Shown here: positions 52,372 to 61,763 of the stretch, one piece after another | How positions within the stretch are numbered: position 1 is the first letter of the stretch | Layout of the letters: each line of letters begins with the position of its first letter | DNA from: Vibrio fortis | Lineage (GTDB): Bacteria > Pseudomonadota > Gammaproteobacteria > Enterobacterales > Vibrionaceae | Reading direction: 5' to 3' | NCBI RefSeq assembly: GCF_000695685.1 | Contig: NZ_JFFR01000002.1 | Coordinates: 310,001-374,000 of the forward strand | Length of the DNA: 64,000 bases | Position numbers and translations under genes: made by a program | Notes under the pieces: generated by a model | Seen by the model: the letters and a program-made list of their open reading frames with translations, nothing else | What the model was told of the DNA's origin: nothing | Database searches by the model: none

Positions 52372-54033
52372 ATGCTTAAAGAACTATTAAAAGAAGCAAC
52401 AACAAATAATGGTAAAGCGCGACTCTATGCTTTTGAAAATACCGTAGAGTTAACCAACCTTATTCCACCAACTGTAAGTTATGAGAGTGGTGGTAATACC
52501 CTAATCATAGGGCCAACTGCAATCATTGAGAGTGCGGCTGCGCAGCTACCTCAATTGACTAGCCTAACTCTGTTGTCAACGGATGGAGAGAAGGGTTCAA
52601 ACAGTGAACTCTATTTCGCTAATTCGGTTCAGGTATCAGGTTTCCTAGGTACATTTGAAGTGGTTATTGAAAACCGTGGGACGACGAGCAATTTAGCGAA
52701 AGTTGCTATTAATCACGATTGCTTTGATGTTGTCTTAGACCTATGCCTAAACAGCTGCATGACTGAAGAAGTTCCAGTTCCGGGTTACTACCCAGTTGGA
52801 CGTGGCTATCCGAAATTAGCTGAAGCACTAGAAGAAATCCCAACGTTAATGGGTACCTTCGATAAGCCAAAATTCTTCCGTTTAGATACTGATTTGTGTG
52901 CGCATAGCTCTCGTGGCGTTAAAGGCTGTGAGCGTTGTGTTGATGCTTGTCCAGCAGGGGCGCTATCAAGTGAAGGTACAGACAAAACCGGTCATCGCAT
53001 CGAAATTAACCCGTACCTTTGTCAAGGCGTGGGTACTTGTGCAACAAGCTGTCCAACTGAAGCGATCAGTTACGCACTTCCTAATCCAGATGACACTCAA
53101 AAGTTCATTGAACGCACGTTAGCCAACTATGAGAAAGCAGGGGGCCTAGACCCGATCGTTCTGATTTGTAGCTCTCGTCATGAAACATATAACGTGATGG
53201 CACTTAAAGCACTACCAGACAATGTTATTCCGGTTGTGGTTGAAGAGCTTCCTTCTGTAGGCATTGATACGTGGTTTGCAGCTTTAGTAAATGGTGCAAC
53301 TCAGGTCCTGTTTGCAGCGTCTCGCTTTATGCCAGAAACCATTATTCGTGTTCTTAATAACGAAGTCGGTATTGCTCAAGAGCTGTTGGATCAAATTGGT
53401 GTAGCAAAAGAGACAGTAGATATCCTTTACCTTGAATCTCTTCGTGAAGGTGCACCTACACTGTGTACCGATTCGTTTGATTTGGCACTTGGCGACCTTC
53501 AAGGTAATAAGCGCCAGCGTCTATTTACTGCTCTAGATGCACTAAGCACATCACGAATTCCTGTCGAAAATATTGTTGAGCTTCCATCGAACGCACCTTA
53601 CGGCAACGTTTCGTGTGAAAGCAAAGATTGTACGTTATGTATGAGTTGTGTGGCGGTATGTCCAACTCGTGCACTTCATACCGATGGCACATCTCCATCT
53701 CTAAAATTCATTGAGCAAGATTGTGTTCAATGTGGCCTTTGTGAAAAAGCATGTCCTGAAAATGTTCTGACTCTAACGCCTCGTATGAATTGGGTGAAAG
53801 AGGAGCGTCAGAAGGCCGTTGTGATCCATGAAGAGAAAGCCGCGGAGTGTATTCGTTGTCATAAGCCTTTTGCTCCTCAATCTATGATTGATATGTTGCA
53901 AAACAAGTTACGCGGTCACTCTCATTTTTCAGACGAAGCAGCGATCAATCGTATTGCTATGTGTGAAGACTGCCGTGTCATCGATATGTTCGATTCAATG
54001 GCTCAAGACCCATTGAAACAACTGAAATACTAG
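52372..54033 (+). CDS. Multi-cluster 4Fe-4S ferredoxin-type protein of the fdh operon
   Basis: This is a 553-residue soluble protein with at least four ferredoxin-like Cys clusters: CERCVDACP, CQGVGTCATSCP, CTLCMSCVAVCP and CVQCGLCEKACP. CIRCHKPF and CEDC are near the C-terminus. The middle part (about 255-400) lacks Cys and looks like a Rossmann-type domain (PIVLICSSRHETYNVMALKAL). There is no Tat or Sec signal, so it should be cytoplasmic. Homologues head formate dehydrogenase operons in vibrios and shewanellae; a role in maturation or electron supply is inferred. Confidence 0.88.
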   Translation: MLKELLKEATTNNGKARLYAFENTVELTNLIPPTVSYESGGNTLIIGPTAIIESAAAQLPQLTSLTLLSTDGEKGSNSELYFANSVQVSGFLGTFEVVIENRGTTSNLAKVAINHDCFDVVLDLCLNSCMTEEVPVPGYYPVGRGYPKLAEALEEIPTLMGTFDKPKFFRLDTDLCAHSSRGVKGCERCVDACPAGALSSEGTDKTGHRIEINPYLCQGVGTCATSCPTEAISYALPNPDDTQKFIERTLANYEKAGGLDPIVLICSSRHETYNVMALKALPDNVIPVVVEELPSVGIDTWFAALVNGATQVLFAASRFMPETIIRVLNNEVGIAQELLDQIGVAKETVDILYLESLREGAPTLCTDSFDLALGDLQGNKRQRLFTALDALSTSRIPVENIVELPSNAPYGNVSCESKDCTLCMSCVAVCPTRALHTDGTSPSLKFIEQDCVQCGLCEKACPENVLTLTPRMNWVKEERQKAVVIHEEKAAECIRCHKPFAPQSMIDMLQNKLRGHSHFSDEAAINRIAMCEDCRVIDMFDSMAQDPLKQLKY

Positions 54034-54042
54034 GAGTTGGCT

Positions 54043-54675
54043 TTGGATACTCATTCAGAACAAGAACAAACATTAAGAACAGATATCTACCTAGTTCTAT
54101 CCGCACTATTTCGTAGTGCTCCAACAGAAGAGATGATCGACTTTTTAAAATCTCTAGAAATTGAAGAGTCGGAAAGTGCCATGCAAAAAGCTTGGATTGC
54201 GCTTCAACAAGCCGCAATTCAATCTGAACGTGAAGCACTAGAAGACGAATACCAAGACCTTTTCATCGGTATTGGCCGTGGTGAAGTCATGCCTTTTGGT
54301 TCATGGCACATGACTGGCGCAATGATGGAAAAGCCACTCGCTGAGATCCGACACGATCTTGAGCTTCTTGGTATTGAGCGCGATGAAAACGTAAAAGAGC
54401 CAGAAGATCATATTTCAGCTCTTTGTGAAGTCATGGCGATGCTAACCGGTGAAGAAGAAGAGCTTCAACAAGTTGTTTTCAATAAACATATTGCACCTTG
54501 GTTTGAATCTTTCACTCGTCAAACGGAGAGTGCGGAACACGCCAACTTTTACAAGCCGGCCGCTCAACTATGCCAAGCATTCCTATCGCTAGAACAAGTT
54601 CGTTTTAGTGTGAATACCAAAAGCAGTAAGCACAAATCAAAAATTGATGTGAAAAACGTCACTGATTACGAGTAA
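54043..54675 (+). CDS. TorD/DmsD-family chaperone for formate dehydrogenase
   Basis: This is a 210-residue all-helical protein with the family core EYQDLFIGIGRGEVMPFGSWH and a conserved E-x-PEDHISALCEVMA. Such chaperones protect a Tat-signal-bearing molybdoenzyme until its cofactor is in. The client is presumably the downstream 951-residue subunit. I choose TTG 54043, 6 nt after GGAG; the TTG at 54037 sits directly on the ribosome site. It starts 10 bp after the Fe-S gene. Confidence 0.9.
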   Translation: MDTHSEQEQTLRTDIYLVLSALFRSAPTEEMIDFLKSLEIEESESAMQKAWIALQQAAIQSEREALEDEYQDLFIGIGRGEVMPFGSWHMTGAMMEKPLAEIRHDLELLGIERDENVKEPEDHISALCEVMAMLTGEEEELQQVVFNKHIAPWFESFTRQTESAEHANFYKPAAQLCQAFLSLEQVRFSVNTKSSKHKSKIDVKNVTDYE

Positions 54676-54691
54676 TCGAGCAGTACTCGAT
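54675..54691 (+). other. Small hairpin between the chaperone and small Tat protein genes
   Basis: ATCGAG, 5-nt loop, CTCGAT, with no T-run. Possibly a processing or stability element within the operon. Confidence 0.4.
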
Positions 54692-54751
54692 CATATCGAT
54701 AGAGGGGCAGTAAGCCTCCATAAAGATCTACCGTAAGGTAAGGAAGCAATG

Positions 54752-54952
54752 ATGAAAGATAATAAAGAAGTAAATACAAGCCGTAGGGACTTACTCAAAG
54801 GCTTAACAACTGCAGCCGTAGCGGGTGCTGTTGTCGCTGGAACTTCAACAGTGGCATCAGCGGCTGAAACGCCTGACCTTTCCAAAAAAGACGTGAAGAA
54901 GACTGGCTACCGTGAAACGCAACATATTCGCGACTACTACGACACACTATAG
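54752..54952 (+). CDS. Small Tat-signal protein of formate dehydrogenase operons
   Basis: This is a 66-residue protein (67 from ATG 54749) with Tat motif SRRDLLKG, a hydrophobic stretch AAVAGAVVAGTSTVASA and a short mature part ending RETQHIRDYYDTL. It matches the formate-dehydrogenase-region TAT-target family. It may be a small structural subunit or help export. It lies 10 bp before the catalytic subunit gene. The second ATG has the better spacing from AGGA. Confidence 0.85.
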   Translation: MKDNKEVNTSRRDLLKGLTTAAVAGAVVAGTSTVASAAETPDLSKKDVKKTGYRETQHIRDYYDTL

Positions 54953-54962
54953 GGGATAAAGG

Positions 54963-57818
54963 ATGAAACTAGTCAAACGCTCCGATAGTGTGAGCAAGGA
55001 AACCAATCAGCTCGGCGTATCTCGTCGTGCATTCATGAAAAATACTTCATTGGCTGCTGGTGGCGCTGTAGTAGGTGCAAGCCTATTTGCTCCAGGCATG
55101 ATGAAGAAAGCACAAGCGAAGTCGGTTGATCCTGATGCTAAAACTGAGATCAAACGTACGATCTGTTCTCACTGTTCTGTGGGTTGTGGTATTTACGCTG
55201 AAGTTCAAAACGGTGTATGGACTGGCCAAGAGCCGGCATTTGACCACCCATTCAACGCTGGTGGACACTGTGCGAAAGGTGCAGCACTGCGTGAGCACGG
55301 CCACGGTGAGCGTCGTCTTAAGTACCCAATGAAATTGGAAGGCGGTAAGTGGAAGAAGCTTTCTTGGGAACAAGCGATTGAAGAGATCGGTAACAAAGCG
55401 CTAGAACTTCGTAAAGAGTCTGGCCCTGATTCGGTTTACTTCCTTGGTAGTGCGAAACACAGCAACGAACAAGCTTACGCATTCCGTAAAATGGCGTCGC
55501 TTTGGGGCACCAATAACGTCGATCACCAAGCGCGTATTTGTCACTCAACCACAGTAGCAGGTGTAGCGAACACTTGGGGCTACGGTGCAATGACAAACTC
55601 GTTCAATGACATGCACAACTGTAAATCGATGCTATTCATTGGTTCGAACCCAGCAGAAGCGCACCCAGTTGCGATGCAGCATATCCTGATCGCGAAAGAG
55701 AAAAACAACTGTAAGATCGTTGTTGCGGATCCTCGCCGCACTCGTACAGCTGCAAAATCTGATCACTACGTATCACTTCGTCCGGGCTCTGACGTCGCGT
55801 TTATTTGGGGCGTACTATGGCATGTCTTCGCAAATAAGTGGGAAGACAAAGAGTTCATTCGCCAACGTGTATTTGGTATGGATGAGATCCGTGAAGAAGT
55901 TGCAAAATGGACGCCAGCTGAGGTTGAGCGCGTAACTGGCGTATCTGAAGCTGACGTATACCACACAGCGAAACTGCTTTCTGAAAACCGTCCTGGTTGT
56001 ATTGTTTGGTGTATGGGTGGCACTCAACACACCACAGGTAACAACAACACTCGTGCTTACTGTGTACTTGAACTTGCACTAGGTAACATCGGTAAATCAG
56101 GCGGCGGTGCTAACATTTTCCGTGGTCACGATAACGTACAAGGCGCAACTGACCTTGGCGTACTATCAGACACACTTCCAGGTTACTACGGTCTCTCTGA
56201 AGGCTCATGGCGCCACTGGTCTAAAGTTTGGGATCTAGATTTTGACTGGGTGAAAGGCCGTTTCGATGACAACGCTTACGGCGGCCAGAAACCAATGAAC
56301 AGTGCGGGTATTCCTGTATCTCGCTGGGTTGATGGTGTTCTAGAAAACAAAGACAACATCCGCCAACGTGAAAACATTCGCGCAATGTTCTACTGGGGTC
56401 ACGCGGTGAACTCTCAGACTCGTGGTCCTGAAATGCAGAAGGCGATGCAGAAGCTGGATATGATGGTTATTGTTGACCCATACCCAACAGTTGCAGCGGT
56501 AATGAACGATCGTACTGATGGCGTTTACCTACTTCCAGCGACGACTCAGTTCGAAACTTACGGCAGTGTTACGGCATCAAACCGTTCGCTACAGTGGCGT
56601 GACAAGGTGGTTGATCCACTGTTCGACTCTAAGCCTGACCACGAAATCATGTACCTACTTTCTAAGAAGCTAGGTTATGCAGATCAATTGTTTAAAAATA
56701 TCCGCGTTGAGAACAATCAGCCACTGATTGAAGACTTAACACGTGAGTTCAACAAAGGTATGTGGACGATCGGTTACACCGGTCAAAGCCCTGAGCGTAT
56801 TAAAGAGCACCAACAAAACTGGCACACATTCCACAAAACAACGTTGGAAGCGGAAGGCGGCCCAATCCACGGGGAAACCTACGGTATGCCTTGGCCATGT
56901 TGGGGTACACCAGAGATGAAACACCCTGGTACTCATATCCTTTACGATACATCTAAGCCTGTTGCAGAGGGCGGCGGTAACTTCCGTACCCGTTTTGGTG
57001 TTGAGTTCGAAGGTAAAAACCTACTGGCAGAAGACAGCTATTCGAAAGGCAGTGAAATCAAAGACGGCTATCCAGAGTTCAGTGACAAGCTTCTGAAACA
57101 ACTGGGTTGGTGGGACGATCTAACAGCCGAAGAAAAAGCGGCTGCTGAGGGTAAGAACTGGAAAACCGACCTATCTGGCGGTATCCAACGCGTTGCGATT
57201 AAGCACGGCTGTATCCCATTTGGTAATGCGAAGGCGCGTGCGGTTGTTTGGACATTCCCAGACCGCGTACCACTTCACCGCGAGCCGCTGTACACGCCAC
57301 GTCGTGACCTAGTAGCTGACTACCCAACTTGGGACGACAAAGAAGCGATCTTCCGTGTACCAACCTTGTACAAGTCGATTCAAGAAGAAGATAAATCTGG
57401 CGAGTACCCAATCATCCTAACCTCTGGCCGTCTGGTTGAATACGAAGGTGGTGGTGAGGAGACTCGTTCTAACCCTTGGCTTGCTGAACTTCAACAAGAG
57501 ATGTTCGTTGAAGTTAACCCGAAAGACGCAAACGACATCGGCTTTAAAGATGGCGATGATGTTTGGGTTGAAGGTGCAGAGAAAGGCCGTATTAAGGTGA
57601 AAGCTCTTGTCACACGTCGTGTGAAGCCTGGTCTGGCATTTATTCCATTCCACTTCGGCGGTAAGTTCCAAGGTGAAGACCTACGTTCTAAGTATCCTGA
57701 AGGCACTGACCCGTATGTTATTGGTGAAGCTGCAAACACAGCAACCACGTATGGTTATGACCCTGTAACGTTGATGCAGGAAACGAAAGTAACCCTTTGT
57801 AACATTCGTAAGGCTTAA
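54963..57818 (+). CDS. fdhA: Formate dehydrogenase catalytic (molybdopterin) subunit
   Basis: This is a 951-residue periplasmic molybdo/tungsto-enzyme of the DMSO reductase family. A Tat signal (SRRAFMK, Arg21/22) is followed by a 4Fe-4S site (Cys68, Cys71, Cys75, Cys103), molybdopterin domains and a C-terminal cofactor-binding beta-barrel (about 820-945). The metal ligand is Cys193 (ARICHSTT), not selenocysteine. It oxidises formate to CO2 and passes electrons to the FdhB and FdhC subunits encoded next. Nearby tungstate uptake genes make W as well as Mo plausible. Confidence 0.95.
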   Translation: MKLVKRSDSVSKETNQLGVSRRAFMKNTSLAAGGAVVGASLFAPGMMKKAQAKSVDPDAKTEIKRTICSHCSVGCGIYAEVQNGVWTGQEPAFDHPFNAGGHCAKGAALREHGHGERRLKYPMKLEGGKWKKLSWEQAIEEIGNKALELRKESGPDSVYFLGSAKHSNEQAYAFRKMASLWGTNNVDHQARICHSTTVAGVANTWGYGAMTNSFNDMHNCKSMLFIGSNPAEAHPVAMQHILIAKEKNNCKIVVADPRRTRTAAKSDHYVSLRPGSDVAFIWGVLWHVFANKWEDKEFIRQRVFGMDEIREEVAKWTPAEVERVTGVSEADVYHTAKLLSENRPGCIVWCMGGTQHTTGNNNTRAYCVLELALGNIGKSGGGANIFRGHDNVQGATDLGVLSDTLPGYYGLSEGSWRHWSKVWDLDFDWVKGRFDDNAYGGQKPMNSAGIPVSRWVDGVLENKDNIRQRENIRAMFYWGHAVNSQTRGPEMQKAMQKLDMMVIVDPYPTVAAVMNDRTDGVYLLPATTQFETYGSVTASNRSLQWRDKVVDPLFDSKPDHEIMYLLSKKLGYADQLFKNIRVENNQPLIEDLTREFNKGMWTIGYTGQSPERIKEHQQNWHTFHKTTLEAEGGPIHGETYGMPWPCWGTPEMKHPGTHILYDTSKPVAEGGGNFRTRFGVEFEGKNLLAEDSYSKGSEIKDGYPEFSDKLLKQLGWWDDLTAEEKAAAEGKNWKTDLSGGIQRVAIKHGCIPFGNAKARAVVWTFPDRVPLHREPLYTPRRDLVADYPTWDDKEAIFRVPTLYKSIQEEDKSGEYPIILTSGRLVEYEGGGEETRSNPWLAELQQEMFVEVNPKDANDIGFKDGDDVWVEGAEKGRIKVKALVTRRVKPGLAFIPFHFGGKFQGEDLRSKYPEGTDPYVIGEAANTATTYGYDPVTLMQETKVTLCNIRKA

Positions 57819-57829
57819 GGAGTCCAATA

Positions 57830-58438
57830 ATGGCTAGAATGAAATTTCTTTGTGACACTAAGCGTTGTATCGAATGTAACGGCTGTGTCACTGCATGTAA
57901 AAACGAAAACGATGATGCTCTAGAGTGGGGTATCCAACGTCGCCGCGTTGTAACGCTGAACGATGGCGAACCGGGTGAAAACTCTATCTCAGTTGCTTGT
58001 ATGCACTGTACTGACGCGCCTTGTATGGCGGTATGTCCTGCAGACTGTTTCGAGCACACTGAAGACGGCATCGTACTTCACAACAAAGATCTGTGTATCG
58101 GTTGTGGCTACTGTCTATTCGCTTGTCCATTTGGCGCACCACAATTCCCTAAACAGGAAGCATTTGGTGAGCGCGGTAAGATGGACAAATGTACATTCTG
58201 TGCAGGCGGTCCTGAAACTGAAGCGGGCTCTGTTGAAGAGCGTCAGAAGTACGGTGCGAACCGTATTGCTGAAGGCAAGCTACCAATGTGTGCATCACTA
58301 TGTTCAACTAAAGCGCTTCTAGCGGGTGACGCAGAGAAAGTCTCTGATGTATTCCGTCAACGTGTTGTAGAGCGTGGCGCAAAAGGCGCGGGTTGGACCA
58401 ATGGTAACGACCTATCTTACGATGCGACTAAGAGCTAA
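57830..58438 (+). CDS. fdhB: Formate dehydrogenase iron-sulfur subunit
   Basis: This is a 202-residue electron-transfer subunit with four 4Fe-4S motifs: CIECNGCVTACK, CMHCTDAPCMAVCP, CIGCGYCLFACP and CTFC with a distal CASLC. There is no signal peptide, so it is probably exported in complex with the Tat-borne catalytic subunit. It lies 11 bp after fdhA. Confidence 0.95.
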   Translation: MARMKFLCDTKRCIECNGCVTACKNENDDALEWGIQRRRVVTLNDGEPGENSISVACMHCTDAPCMAVCPADCFEHTEDGIVLHNKDLCIGCGYCLFACPFGAPQFPKQEAFGERGKMDKCTFCAGGPETEAGSVEERQKYGANRIAEGKLPMCASLCSTKALLAGDAEKVSDVFRQRVVERGAKGAGWTNGNDLSYDATKS

Positions 58439-58452
58439 GTAGGGAGAGACGT

Positions 58453-59529
58453 ATGCTTTCATTGTTAAAACGTCTCTCATTTGTCGTGCTGCCGCTATTG
58501 GCAGCACTGACAATGCTGGCTCCAATGAGTCACGCTGCTGAGACGAAAGCGAATACCGCAGAGCGTGAGATGACCCAACTGGCGGGTGCAGACTTTTGGC
58601 GACAAGTGCGTGAAGGTGAGACAGGATACACAACGTCTCAATCTGCTGAGCACGGTATGCTGATAAGTACTCCTGGGCAAACGTGGTACATCTTAAAAGA
58701 GAAGTGGATGTCTCCGGCAGGCGCAGTGGCTATCTTCGGTAGTATTGCCTTTGTTACTCTGATGTACATTGTGATTGGCCCGCTTATGTTAAGTGCGCCG
58801 AGAACAGGGCGTAAGATAAAACGTTGGTCTCGTTTAGACAGAGCACTCCACTGGAGCATGGCGTTTACCTTCCTAACTTTGGCCTTTAGCGGCTTAATGT
58901 TGGTTTATGGTAAGCACTTCTTAAAGCCTTATATCCCAACGGATTTGTGGGGCTTTATCATCATGCTCGCTAAGCAATACCACAACTACATCGGTCCAAT
59001 TTTCTATGTACTGCTAATGTGCGTACTAGTGAAGTGGTGGCGTAAGTCTATCTTCAAGATGGTCGATCTTAAGTGGTTTATGAAGCTTGGTGGTATGGTT
59101 GGTAAGCATAAAGGCTCGCACCCGTCAGCGGAGTTCTCAAACGCTGGTGAAAAAGCACTGTTTTGGTTACTTATCATTGTAGGTACCGTCGTTGCGATCA
59201 GTGGTTTAGTTCTAGACTTCCCAATCTTTGGTCAAACACGTCGTGATATGGAGCTTTCTAACTTAGTTCACATGCTAGCGGCACTGATCCTTATCTGTGG
59301 CTTTGTGTTCCACATCTATATCGGCCTGTTTGGTATGGAAGGGGCGCTAGAAGGTATGGTAACGGGTGAAGTTGATGAAACTTGGGCCAAGGAGCACCAC
59401 GACCTTTGGTACGAAGAAGTCATGGCTAAAGAGAAGCAGGATGCACTACAAGGTGATGTTACTGGTTCGAACACAGAAAATGTCTCGCAAACAGAAAAAG
59501 AGGTAAAGCCGAATGAACAAACCTCATAA
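58453..59529 (+). CDS. fdhC: Formate dehydrogenase cytochrome b556-type subunit
   Basis: This is a 358-residue membrane subunit with a signal-like N-terminus (LLAALTMLAPMSHA). A periplasmic segment of about 65 residues is followed by four helices with heme-ligand His (LDRALHWSMAFTFL, KQYHNYIGP, LVHMLAALILICGFVFHIYIG). It takes electrons from FdhB to the quinone pool. A Glu-rich tail ends in a 17-bp overlap with the next gene. Confidence 0.93.
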   Translation: MLSLLKRLSFVVLPLLAALTMLAPMSHAAETKANTAEREMTQLAGADFWRQVREGETGYTTSQSAEHGMLISTPGQTWYILKEKWMSPAGAVAIFGSIAFVTLMYIVIGPLMLSAPRTGRKIKRWSRLDRALHWSMAFTFLTLAFSGLMLVYGKHFLKPYIPTDLWGFIIMLAKQYHNYIGPIFYVLLMCVLVKWWRKSIFKMVDLKWFMKLGGMVGKHKGSHPSAEFSNAGEKALFWLLIIVGTVVAISGLVLDFPIFGQTRRDMELSNLVHMLAALILICGFVFHIYIGLFGMEGALEGMVTGEVDETWAKEHHDLWYEEVMAKEKQDALQGDVTGSNTENVSQTEKEVKPNEQTS

Positions 59530-59929
59530 AGGTATTTGGGTTGCTTACATACTAAGTTGCTTTACGCCATTTACCTGTCTGATTTCGGGTGTGATCGCTA
59601 TTGTCTATGCGGGTTATCGTCTAGACAAAGGAGAGGATGGGGAAGTCATTGACTCCCATTACTACGGTCTAATCCGTACTTTCTTCCTGAATCTGACCTA
59701 CTTTGTGGTATTGATCGTTACTGTTGCAACGTCAAATGGCGTTTTGAAAGGTGTAAACGACTATTGGTATAAGAGTCATTTCATCGATGAGATTGCATAC
59801 TACATCCCTTACGTGGGTATGTTGTTTGGTGCTATTGCCATCGTGGTTTGGTTTATTCGTATGTACCAAGGAATGACCCGCCTGAAGCAAGGTTTGCCTC
59901 AAAAAGCTTCGACAGGACCAAACCTGTAA
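59513..59929 (+). CDS. Small membrane protein at the end of the fdh operon
   Basis: This is a 138-residue protein with three or four membrane segments (about 8-32, 55-76, 98-117) and a short positive tail. Its start lies within fdhC (17-bp overlap), so it is coupled to formate dehydrogenase. I recognise no named family. Possible roles are membrane assembly or quinone-site modulation, both speculative. Confidence 0.75.
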   Translation: MNKPHKGIWVAYILSCFTPFTCLISGVIAIVYAGYRLDKGEDGEVIDSHYYGLIRTFFLNLTYFVVLIVTVATSNGVLKGVNDYWYKSHFIDEIAYYIPYVGMLFGAIAIVVWFIRMYQGMTRLKQGLPQKASTGPNL

Positions 59930-59954
59930 CAACACTCTTAAGTTGTTCTATTTG

Positions 59955-59980
59955 AAACCCAGCTCTTTGCTGGGTTTTTT
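59955..59980 (+). terminator. Terminator of the fdh operon
   Basis: AAACCCAGC, loop TCTTT, GCTGGGTTT then TTT. Confidence 0.92.
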
Positions 59981-60088
59981 ATTGTCTGCTTTCTAAATCC
60001 TCTAAGCCATTCCCTTGATGTTGCACGCTTCTTTATGGTGCATCTCACTATCTTGGTGCAAATAAGATTAACAACTTACATCCTGTTG

Positions 60089-60105
60089 CTCACCAAAATT
60101 GTGCC
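60089..60105. promoter_or_regulatory. NtrC-like binding site upstream of amtB
   Basis: CTCACCAAAATTGTGCC shares 13 of 17 positions with the NtrC consensus TGCACCAAAATGGTGCA and is about 85 bp upstream of the -24 element. Two further TGGTGCA half-sites lie upstream. Confidence 0.55.
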
Positions 60106-60179
60106 ACTAAACATTAAACCCCTTATTAATCAACAATTTAACCACAAGTGCAAACTGCGCTTATTCGGTTCATGTGGTG

Positions 60180-60195
60180 TGGAACGCATCTTGCC
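60180..60195 (+). promoter_or_regulatory. Sigma-54 promoter of amtB
   Basis: TGGAACGCATCTTGCC, GG and GC 10 nt apart. The leader is about 70 nt. Confidence 0.8.
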
Positions 60196-60277
60196 TAACT
60201 ATTGAGTCTTTAAATAATTACATCATTTAACGCGCACACAATCAGTGCAAATGATAAAGCAAAAGGAGTTAGCTTTA

Positions 60278-61498
60278 ATGAGCCAGTCAGTCGAGCAAGT
60301 TCATAGTGCAGTACAGAACTTGACGCAAAGTTCGGACACACTGTTTTTACTACTTGGTGCCATCATGGTTTTCTTGATGCACGCAGGTTTTGCCTTCCTA
60401 GAGGTAGGTACGGTACGAAAGAAAAACCAAGTAAACGCTTTGGTGAAGATTCTTGCGGATTTTGGCGTTTCCGCCATTGCGTATTTCTTTATCGGATATT
60501 GGGTTGCTTATGGCGCACACTTTTTCGCTGATGCCGATACCTTGGCTCAAGCAAATGGCTATGAGTTAGTGAAGTTCTTCTTCTTAATGACGTTTGCTGC
60601 GGCGATTCCAGCAATTGTATCGGGTGGTATCGCAGAGCGCGCGCGTTTCTACCCAGTACTATTGGCGACCTTGTTTACGGTCGGACTGATTTATCCGTTC
60701 TTTGAAGGCATTATTTGGAATGGGAATTTTGGCCTACAGGATTGGTTCGAAGCGCAGTTCGGCTATGGCTTTCATGACTTCGCAGGTTCAATCGTCGTAC
60801 ATGGCGTAGGTGGTTGGATTGCATTGGTCGCAGTTTACTTTCTGGGAATGCGTAAAGGACGTATTCGTGCGGGCAAGCACACCAACTTCGCACCATCAAA
60901 CATTCCTTTCTTAGCGTTAGGCGCATGGATTCTTTGTGTCGGTTGGTTTGGCTTTAACGTAATGTCAGCGCAGGCAATCAATGGCATTAGCGGCTTAGTT
61001 GCAATGAACTCTCTCATGGCGATGGTTGGCGGTATTCTAGCAGCACTGTTTGCTGGCAAGAACGACCCAGGCTTCATTCACAATGGTCCTTTGGCGGGCT
61101 TAGTCGCAGTTTGTGCCGGCTCAGACTTGATGCATCCACTCGGTGCACTAGTAACAGGTGGTGTCGCAGGCGCACTATTTGTTTACCTATTTACTTACAT
61201 GCAAAACAAAACCAAGATTGATGACGTATTAGGTGTTTGGCCTCTACACGGCGTTTGTGGCGCATGGGGCGGCATCGCAGCAGGTATCTTTGGCCAACAA
61301 GCATTCTGGGGACTTGGTGGTGTGAGCTTTGTGGTACAAGTTCTGGGTACTATTGCAGGCATTGTGGTTGCAGTTGGCGGTGCATTCATCGTTTACGGCA
61401 TCCTAAACAAAGTGACTGGCCTTCGTTTAAGCGAGGAAGATGAATTTAACGGTGCGGATCTATCCATTCACAAGATCTCATCTGTAAGCGAAGATTAA
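60278..61498 (+). CDS. amtB: Ammonium transporter AmtB
   Basis: This is a 406-residue protein with 11 predicted membrane helices. The first Amt signature is around DTLFLLLGAIMVFLMHAGFAFLE. The central pore His lies in FHDFAGSIVVHGVGG and the second twin His in VWPLHGVCGAWGG. There is no clear signal peptide. The ATG at 60278, 9 nt after GGAG, is preferred to 60245. No glnK/glnB gene lies beside it, though amtB is usually paired with one. The sigma-54 promoter and NtrC-like sites indicate induction by nitrogen limitation. Confidence 0.93.
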   Translation: MSQSVEQVHSAVQNLTQSSDTLFLLLGAIMVFLMHAGFAFLEVGTVRKKNQVNALVKILADFGVSAIAYFFIGYWVAYGAHFFADADTLAQANGYELVKFFFLMTFAAAIPAIVSGGIAERARFYPVLLATLFTVGLIYPFFEGIIWNGNFGLQDWFEAQFGYGFHDFAGSIVVHGVGGWIALVAVYFLGMRKGRIRAGKHTNFAPSNIPFLALGAWILCVGWFGFNVMSAQAINGISGLVAMNSLMAMVGGILAALFAGKNDPGFIHNGPLAGLVAVCAGSDLMHPLGALVTGGVAGALFVYLFTYMQNKTKIDDVLGVWPLHGVCGAWGGIAAGIFGQQAFWGLGGVSFVVQVLGTIAGIVVAVGGAFIVYGILNKVTGLRLSEEDEFNGADLSIHKISSVSED

Positions 61499-61540
61499 CC
61501 TTTAAACAAAGTCATCTTCTTACTTCTAGATACAGAAATT

Positions 61541-61565
61541 AAAAGCGGCTTCGGTCGCTTTTTCT
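61541..61565 (+). terminator. Terminator after amtB
   Basis: AAAAGCGGC closed by a TTCG tetraloop and GTCGCTTTTT, then more T. Confidence 0.85.
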
Positions 61566-61763
61566 TTATTTATAAAGAGCGATAAGGAGCAAAAACCGAT
61601 TCAACAGTCGTCTCTTCACCGTTTTTCCTATTCAAAACTCAAGCTAGTTCACAAATGACCAATGAATACATGCACATAAGACCATGGTCTAATCCCCAAA
61701 ACTATTGTTGAAATTTGAACAATGCTAAGCTGTTACAAAGTGACATATTGATAAGGACGTAAT

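Larger units (their letters stand above)
59981..60277. other. Control region of amtB
   Basis: No gene seen. It contains NtrC-like sequences (TGGTGCA at 60036-60042 and 60054-60060; dyad at 60089-60105) and a sigma-54 promoter (60180-60195). Confidence 0.65.

Noticed and set aside
55083-56079. Several long open frames antisense to fdhA
   Set aside because: They arise from the strong codon bias of a highly expressed gene; they lack ribosome sites and resemble no protein family.
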